Assembly: GCF_001423485.1 (NCBI RefSeq)
Contig: NZ_LMOD01000004.1
Location: 310,001 to 374,000, forward strand
DNA: 64,000 nt
DNA from: Microbacterium sp. Leaf320
GTDB lineage: Bacteria; Actinomycetota; Actinomycetes; Actinomycetales; Microbacteriaceae
Reading direction: 5' to 3'
A program made the position numbers and the translations under genes. This document shows, piece by piece, positions 52,572-64,000 of this stretch (position 1 is the first letter of the stretch; every line of letters begins with the position of its first letter). Below the pieces are notes generated by a model. The model saw only the letters and a list, made by a program, of their open reading frames with translations. It had not been told where the DNA came from and ran no database searches.

Positions 52572-54277
52572 ACGCTGCGAAAGTGAATCAGAATCCGGAC
52601 GCACCGCTGCTGTCCGTCGAGGGACTCGCCGTCGACTTCGCCACCATGGACGGCGTCGTGCACGCGGTCGAGGGCGTCGATCTCGAGATCGCTCCGGGGC
52701 AGACCGTCGCGATCGTGGGGGAGTCCGGATCGGGCAAGTCGACGACGGCCATGGCGATCATCGGTCTGCTCGCCGGAGGCGGCCGTGTGGCCGGCGGCAG
52801 CATCCGCCTCGACGGCAAGGACATCACCCGCGCTCCCGAGCACGAGCTGCGGATGATCCGCGGCCGCGACATCGGGCTCGTCCCGCAGGACCCGATGTCT
52901 AATCTGAACCCGGTCGCCAAGATCGGCACCCAGGTCGCCGAGACGCTCCTCGCGCACGGGCTGGCCACCAGGCAGAACGTGCAGGAGAAGGTGGTCGAGG
53001 CGCTCACCGCCGCAGGCCTGCCCGACCCTGAGAAGCGTGCGAAGCAGTATCCGCACGAATTCTCCGGCGGCATGCGTCAGCGCGCGCTGATCGCGATCGG
53101 CCTGGCGTGCAAGCCGCGTCTGCTGATCGCGGATGAGCCGACCAGCGCGCTCGACGTCACGGTGCAGCAGACGATCCTCGATCAGATCGGGGAGATGACC
53201 CGGGAGCTCGGTACCGCCGTGCTGCTCATCACCCACGATCTGGGACTCGCGGCCGAGCGAGCGGAGCGCGTCATCGTGATGCACCGCGGCAAGGTCGTCG
53301 AGCAGGGGCCGGCGAAGCAGATCCTCGAGGATCCGCAGCATCCGTACACGCAGTCGCTCGTGAAGGCGGCGCCGTCGGTGGCCGCAGCGCGTCTGCGCCC
53401 CGAGGCCTTCCAGGTGGACGATCGACCGGCGGAGCCCGCGGGTGCTGTGACGTCGGAGGATGCCGAGACGGTCGATGCTCCGTCGACCGCCGACAACATC
53501 GTCGAGATCGAGAACCTCACCAAGGTCTATCCGGTGCGCGGGCAGAAGGAGGACTTCGTCGCCGTGAACGACGTGTCTCTCGCGATCCCGCGCGGCGAGA
53601 CCGTCGCGATCGTGGGTGAGTCGGGATCCGGCAAGACGACCACGGCGCGGATGCTGCTCAAGATCATCGAGCCGACCAGCGGACTCATCCGCTACGAGGG
53701 AAAGGACGTGGCCTCGCTCAGCCGAGCGGAGACGCGGGACTTCCGTCAGAAGGTGCAGCCGATCTTCCAGGATCCGTACTCGAGTCTGAACCCGATGTTC
53801 ACGATCGAGCGGCTGATCGCCGAGCCGCTGGACTTCTACAAGCGGGGAAGCAGCGCCGATCGGCGCAAGCGCGTCCGTCAGCTGCTCGACGATGTGGCGC
53901 TGCCGCAGTCGATGCTGCGGCGGTACCCGTCGGAGTTGTCCGGAGGTCAGCGTCAGCGTGTGGCGATCGCGCGAGCGCTCGCTCTCTCGCCCGAGCTGAT
54001 CGTGTGCGACGAACCGGTCTCGGCGCTCGACGTGCTGGTGCAGGATCAGATCCTCAAGCTGCTCGGCGACCTGCAGACCGAGTACGGGCTCAGCTATCTG
54101 TTCATCTCGCACGACCTCGCGGTGGTGCGACTGATCAGCGACTACGTGTGCGTGATGAAGGACGGATCGCTCGTGGAGGCGGCCTCGTCGGAGGAGATCT
54201 TCACGAATCCGCGGGACCCGTACACACGACGGCTGCTGGCCTCGATCCCGGGGAACGAGCTCAACATCGCCTCCTGA
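52568..54277 (+). CDS. Fused peptide ABC transporter ATPase (DppD-DppF in one chain)
   Basis: A 569-residue protein with two complete NBDs. The first has Walker A GESGSGKST at 51-59, signature FSGGMRQRALIAIGLA from 165 and Walker [13 protein letters not shown]; the second has GESGSGKTT at 350-358, [16 protein letters not shown] from 457 and LIVCDEPVSALD. Each is followed by the QHPYTQSLVKAAPS or RDPYTRRLLASIPG oligopeptide-type tail. Both sites look active. A 40-residue acidic linker (about 283-312) joins them. The fusion replaces the usual separate DppD and DppF. Confidence 0.95.
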   Translation: MNAAKVNQNPDAPLLSVEGLAVDFATMDGVVHAVEGVDLEIAPGQTVAIVGESGSGKSTTAMAIIGLLAGGGRVAGGSIRLDGKDITRAPEHELRMIRGRDIGLVPQDPMSNLNPVAKIGTQVAETLLAHGLATRQNVQEKVVEALTAAGLPDPEKRAKQYPHEFSGGMRQRALIAIGLACKPRLLIADEPTSALDVTVQQTILDQIGEMTRELGTAVLLITHDLGLAAERAERVIVMHRGKVVEQGPAKQILEDPQHPYTQSLVKAAPSVAAARLRPEAFQVDDRPAEPAGAVTSEDAETVDAPSTADNIVEIENLTKVYPVRGQKEDFVAVNDVSLAIPRGETVAIVGESGSGKTTTARMLLKIIEPTSGLIRYEGKDVASLSRAETRDFRQKVQPIFQDPYSSLNPMFTIERLIAEPLDFYKRGSSADRRKRVRQLLDDVALPQSMLRRYPSELSGGQRQRVAIARALALSPELIVCDEPVSALDVLVQDQILKLLGDLQTEYGLSYLFISHDLAVVRLISDYVCVMKDGSLVEAASSEEIFTNPRDPYTRRLLASIPGNELNIAS

Positions 54278-54300
54278 GGCTCTTCGGACCCGTTCCTCTC

Positions 54301-54342
54301 GACCTTCTTCGGATGCCATTACCGCAGCATCCGAAGAAGGTC
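54301..54342. terminator. Perfect 16-bp stem-loop between the ABC operon and rpoB
   Basis: GACCTTCTTCGGATGC pairs with GCATCCGAAGAAGGTC around a ten-base loop. It starts 23 bases after the ABC stop and lies just ahead of the rpoB promoter. There is no T-tract after it, so termination could be weak or Rho-assisted. Confidence 0.65.
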
Positions 54343-54353
54343 AAGGATCGAGC

Positions 54354-54382
54354 TTGCCATGTCGCGAGATCGAGCGTATAGT
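54354..54382 (+). promoter_or_regulatory. rpoB promoter
   Basis: TTGCCA (54354-54359), 17 bp, TATAGT (54377-54382) is a near-consensus sigma-A-type promoter. Transcription would start near 54389, leaving a leader of about 120 bases before rpoB; I see no known leader element in it. Confidence 0.75.
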
Positions 54383-54508
54383 TGGTAGTTGCGCTCGCTT
54401 CTCCCTGCCCTCATATGGTGGTCGGCAGCTCGTTGAGCATTCGGGCGCACACTCCACCTGACGACAAAGGAATCGAGAAGCCCTGCGGGGCTCACGGAGG
54501 TTATTCCC

Positions 54509-58012
<3,504 letters not shown>

Positions 58013-58018
58013 GGTCCA

Positions 58019-58053
58019 GGCCGCCGACTGAGCGTCACGCCCGGTCGGCGGCC
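58019..58053. other. Hairpin in the rpoB-rpoC gap
   Basis: GGCCGCCGAC pairs with GTCGGCGGCC (10 bp) around a 15-base loop, starting six bases after the rpoB stop. There is no T-run, so it may stabilise or process the message, or weakly attenuate it, more than end it. Confidence 0.5.
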
Positions 58054-58097
58054 CACCTCCCCGATTTCTTCAGAAGAATTCCTACACAGGAGAATTT

Positions 58098-61973
<3,876 letters not shown>

Positions 61974-62003
61974 TCGATTCAGCTCTGACGTACTGAGTGA
62001 GTA

Positions 62004-62040
62004 GAAGAAGGCCCCGGGCGATTCGCCCGGGGCCTTCTTC
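62004..62040. terminator. rpoBC intrinsic terminator
   Basis: A perfect 17-bp stem (GAAGAAGGCCCCGGGCG with its complement) and a three-base loop, with TTCTTC on its 3' side, 31 bases after the rpoC stop. It can also serve the convergent lipoprotein gene. Confidence 0.9.
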
Positions 62041-62079
62041 GTGCCCGGACGGCGACCGGTTGGCGACGTCTGGCTCGGG

Positions 62080-62676
62080 TCAGTCGAACAGGTGCGCGAT
62101 GATGCTCGACGTGTAGCCGGAGGGCGCGAGGTTCGAGTAGCGCGAGTCGATCAGCACGTCGTCGCGCCAGAACAGGGTGCGTCCGTCCGTGACGGGGTAC
62201 TGCGTGTTCTGCCAGGTCTTCTCGCAGCGTGTGCCGCCGTCCGGGGCGAAGCAGGTGAAGCCCTCGTTCGTGACGAGGGCGTTCAGCATGTCGAGGGCGG
62301 GTCCGCGGTTCATGAGCGAGATCGTGGTGACGAGCCGGGTGGTGTCGGCGCGGGGGTCGGCCCAGATGCAGGTGAGAGTTCCGTCATCCGCGACGCCCGA
62401 CGGACCGAAGGCTGCGTCGTTCAGCGGCACCCCGTCGAGCTGCGCCAGCACGTCCTCCGAGAGGATCGCCCGGCAGTCGGTCGGCAGAGCGATCGGTGCG
62501 GTCGTGGGAGTGGGGGATGCCGTGGGCGAGGGGCTCGCGGTGTCGTCCGGAGTCGAGGTCGATGACGGCTCAGGCGATGCGCTCTGTTCGGCGCTGTCGG
62601 AACCGGCAGGACCGCAGCCGGTCAGAGCGGCGGTGAGCAGTAGAGCCGCAGCGCCGGCGGCGAGTCGCGCGTTCAT
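62080..62676 (-). CDS. Putative lipoprotein with Ser/Thr/Pro linker
   Basis: A 198-residue exported protein with lipobox LTGC (Cys21), a disordered Ser/Thr/Pro region (about 27-64), and a folded C-terminal domain of about 130 residues. That domain has four cysteines (TDCRAIL, LTCIWAD, FTCFAPD, TRCEKTW), enough for two disulfides. The layout resembles DUF3558-like mycobacterial lipoproteins but I cannot assign it with certainty, and no function is evident. ATG 62676 is preceded by TACGGT (62683-62688, minus) six bases away. Confidence 0.78.
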   Translation of the reverse strand: MNARLAAGAAALLLTAALTGCGPAGSDSAEQSASPEPSSTSTPDDTASPSPTASPTPTTAPIALPTDCRAILSEDVLAQLDGVPLNDAAFGPSGVADDGTLTCIWADPRADTTRLVTTISLMNRGPALDMLNALVTNEGFTCFAPDGGTRCEKTWQNTQYPVTDGRTLFWRDDVLIDSRYSNLAPSGYTSSIIAHLFD

Positions 62677-62761
62677 GCGCTCACCGTAGCGCCGGAGGGG
62701 GCGGGGGAGCGGGAGGCAGACCGGGCGCCACAGATGCCGTTCGCGCGGTAGTGTCGGCGGA

Positions 62762-63691
62762 ATGAGCGTTGATTCCTCCCGTGCGTCCGGTGCTGTCGTC
62801 GTCGGAGACGCGCTGATCGATGAGATCCGTGACGATGCCGGTGTGCGCGAGCTCGTCGGCGGAGCGGCATTGAATGTGGCCGTCGGCCTTCGACGACTCG
62901 GTGTGCCGACCACTCTGATCGCGATGGTCGGCGATGACGAGGCGGGTGCGCACATCCGCGAATACCTCGAGGACCACGACGTCAGACTGATCGCGAGTGA
63001 GGCTCCGCTCGGCTCTTCGAGGGCCATCGTCGAACGCGGGCCGGACGGCGAGCCCGTGTACGTCTTCAACGAGGCGGCGCAGCGGCGCGGCATCCGCTAT
63101 TCCGACGAGGCTGTGCGGGTCATGGCCGATGCCGGTCTCGTGGCCGTCAGCTGCTTCCCCTTCGATGTTCCCGCTGAGGTCGATGCTCTCGTCGCCGCCG
63201 CGGGTGACGCTCGTCTCGCGATCGATCCCAACCCGCGATCGGGCATGCTGAGCGACCGCGAGGAGTTCGTGCGGGGCTTCGAGCGTGCGGCCGCAGGAGC
63301 TGCGATCGTCAAAGTCGGCGCGGATGACGCCGCGCTCCTCTACGACGGCGATCTCGACGGGCTCCGCGCGCGGCTGCGCGGCCTCGGCGTGCGTGCCGTG
63401 CTCGCGACAGCGGGTGCCGACGGCGCCGCACTCGAGTCGGATGCCGGAGTGGTCACCGCTCCCATCTCGGCGTTGCCGGGGCGCGTGGTCGACACGGTCG
63501 GTGCCGGCGATGCGACGCTCGCGGCGGTGGCTGCGGGACTCGCCAAGGGCACACCTGCCCATGCGGAGGGATGGCAGGAGCTGCTCGATCGGGCGATGGA
63601 TGTGGCCGCGGCGACGTGTCGCGCCGAGGGCGGCCTGCTGCGCACTCCGGAGTCTCTGGCGGACGCCGATCGAGGCGTCTTCGGCAGCTGA
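62762..63691 (+). CDS. PfkB family carbohydrate kinase (fructokinase-like)
   Basis: A 309-residue ribokinase-fold kinase with GAVVVGDALIDEI at the N-terminus, GGAALNVAVGLRRLGVPTTLI near residue 37, GDDEAGAHIREYL and the C-terminal catalytic GRVVDTVGAGDATLAAVAAGLA. Position 4 of the usual GAGD signature is kept, so the base Asp is present. The sugar is probably fructose or a relative; this is family inference. TAGTGT (62749-62754) ends seven bases before the ATG. Confidence 0.9.
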   Translation: MSVDSSRASGAVVVGDALIDEIRDDAGVRELVGGAALNVAVGLRRLGVPTTLIAMVGDDEAGAHIREYLEDHDVRLIASEAPLGSSRAIVERGPDGEPVYVFNEAAQRRGIRYSDEAVRVMADAGLVAVSCFPFDVPAEVDALVAAAGDARLAIDPNPRSGMLSDREEFVRGFERAAAGAAIVKVGADDAALLYDGDLDGLRARLRGLGVRAVLATAGADGAALESDAGVVTAPISALPGRVVDTVGAGDATLAAVAAGLAKGTPAHAEGWQELLDRAMDVAAATCRAEGGLLRTPESLADADRGVFGS

Positions 63692-63777
63692 CGTCTCGAT
63701 TTCTCGCGCCTGCCGTTCGCAGGTATGATTATCTATCGTGCCCCCGGTTGGCTGTCGAAGTTGGACGGGTGCGCTCT

Positions 63778-63862
63778 GGCGAGTTACCCAAGCGGCCAAA
63801 GGGATCTGACTGTAAATCAGACTGCATTGCATTCGGGGGTTCGAATCCCTCACTCGCCACCA
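63778..63862 (+). tRNA. tRNA-Tyr (anticodon GTA)
   Basis: An 85-base class II tRNA. The acceptor stem GGCGAGT pairs with ACTCGCC, followed by discriminator A and an encoded CCA (63860-63862). The anticodon stem TCTGA/TCAGA frames the loop CTGTAAA with GTA at 63812-63814. The long variable arm (GCATTGCATTC region) and the GGTTCGAATCC T-loop fit bacterial tRNA-Tyr. A possible -10, TATGAT, is at 63724-63729. Confidence 0.96.
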
Positions 63863-63915
63863 TGAGTTGTTCGTACTTCTCGCAAGAGAAATCCAGGAAA
63901 CTCGAAACGCAAAGA

Positions 63916-63942
63916 AAAACGCCCCCAAACCGGGGGCGTTTT
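63916..63942. terminator. Intrinsic terminator after tRNA-Tyr
   Basis: AAAACGCCCCC pairs with GGGGGCGTTTT around AAACC, with A and T runs on the two sides, so it can work in both directions. Beyond it, the last 58 bases hold no supported gene; a minus-strand frame ending in TGA at 63958-63960 (13 codons visible) could be the tail of a gene entering from the right. Confidence 0.9.
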
Positions 63943-64000
63943 TCGTTTGTCAGCTGCTCACAATCGTTCTGGGAGCTCTCGGCGCGGCTCAAGCACGACC

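Noticed and set aside
63729..63992. Minus-strand ORF over tRNA-Tyr and its terminator
   Set aside because: It runs through a clear tRNA and a hairpin; composition is unlike neighbouring genes.
63958..64000. Possible 3' end of a minus-strand gene at the right edge
   Set aside because: Only 13 codons are visible with no recognisable sequence, too little to call a CDS.

Overview
The window looks like a chromosomal segment of a high-GC Gram-positive actinobacterium, most likely Microbacterium or a close relative in Microbacteriaceae. The evidence is gene content and order inferred from memory of the group, not a database search: system II cytochrome c maturation (tlpA-ccdA-resB-ccsB), split menaquinone genes (menC, menB, menE), LCP cell-wall protein, an actinobacterial rpoB-rpoC pair with a TTG-initiated rpoB, strong G/C third-position bias, and a Pls-type poly-amino-acid synthetase. 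There is no phage, IS element, CRISPR array or rRNA. Coding density is high, and no gap between supported genes exceeds 300 bases.

Layout. 1-3.2 kb (minus): a Pls/PosA-like NRPS running off the left edge, preceded by a lysine/alanine-rich histone-like protein. 3.4-5.8 kb: a polar amino acid ABC transporter. 5.9-10.1 kb (minus): a YegP protein and a four-gene spermidine/iron-type ABC importer. 10.3-11.7 kb: divergent GNAT and TSUP genes. 11.8-14.8 kb: aspS, a small membrane protein and a histidine phosphatase. 14.8-20.5 kb: a flavin oxidoreductase with a divergent MerR regulator, then the cytochrome c maturation genes. 20.5-26.7 kb: a 2H phosphoesterase and a TetR-controlled MMPL plus YhgE/Pip pair. 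26.7-32.3 kb: menC, a GNAT, a PadR-HAAS pair, menB, menE. 32.4-37.4 kb: a methyltransferase and a two-component system with an MacB-like ABC pair. 37.5-42.0 kb: assorted housekeeping genes ending in LCP. 42.2-48.6 kb: a sugar ABC importer with a NagZ-like GH3 enzyme, an RpiR regulator and a sugar kinase. 48.8-54.3 kb: an oligopeptide-type ABC operon. 54.3-62.0 kb: rpoB-rpoC. 62.1-64 kb: a lipoprotein, a PfkB kinase, tRNA-Tyr.

Several themes cut across genes. About 20 genes have a TANNNT or CANNNT hexamer ending 6 or 7 bases before the start codon, which fits leaderless transcripts and fixes several start choices. Three regulators (MerR, TetR, PadR) sit next to clear palindromes or promoters. 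The MMPL pump carries a C-terminal domain that resembles an ABC ATPase which has lost its catalytic motifs. RpoB has Asn and Ala at two positions of the rifampicin pocket where His and Ser are usual. The sugar importer lacks its own ATPase and probably shares one encoded elsewhere. I see no wholly unknown multi-gene system; the strongest leads are the MMPL-NBD-like/YhgE pair and the Pls-histone pair.
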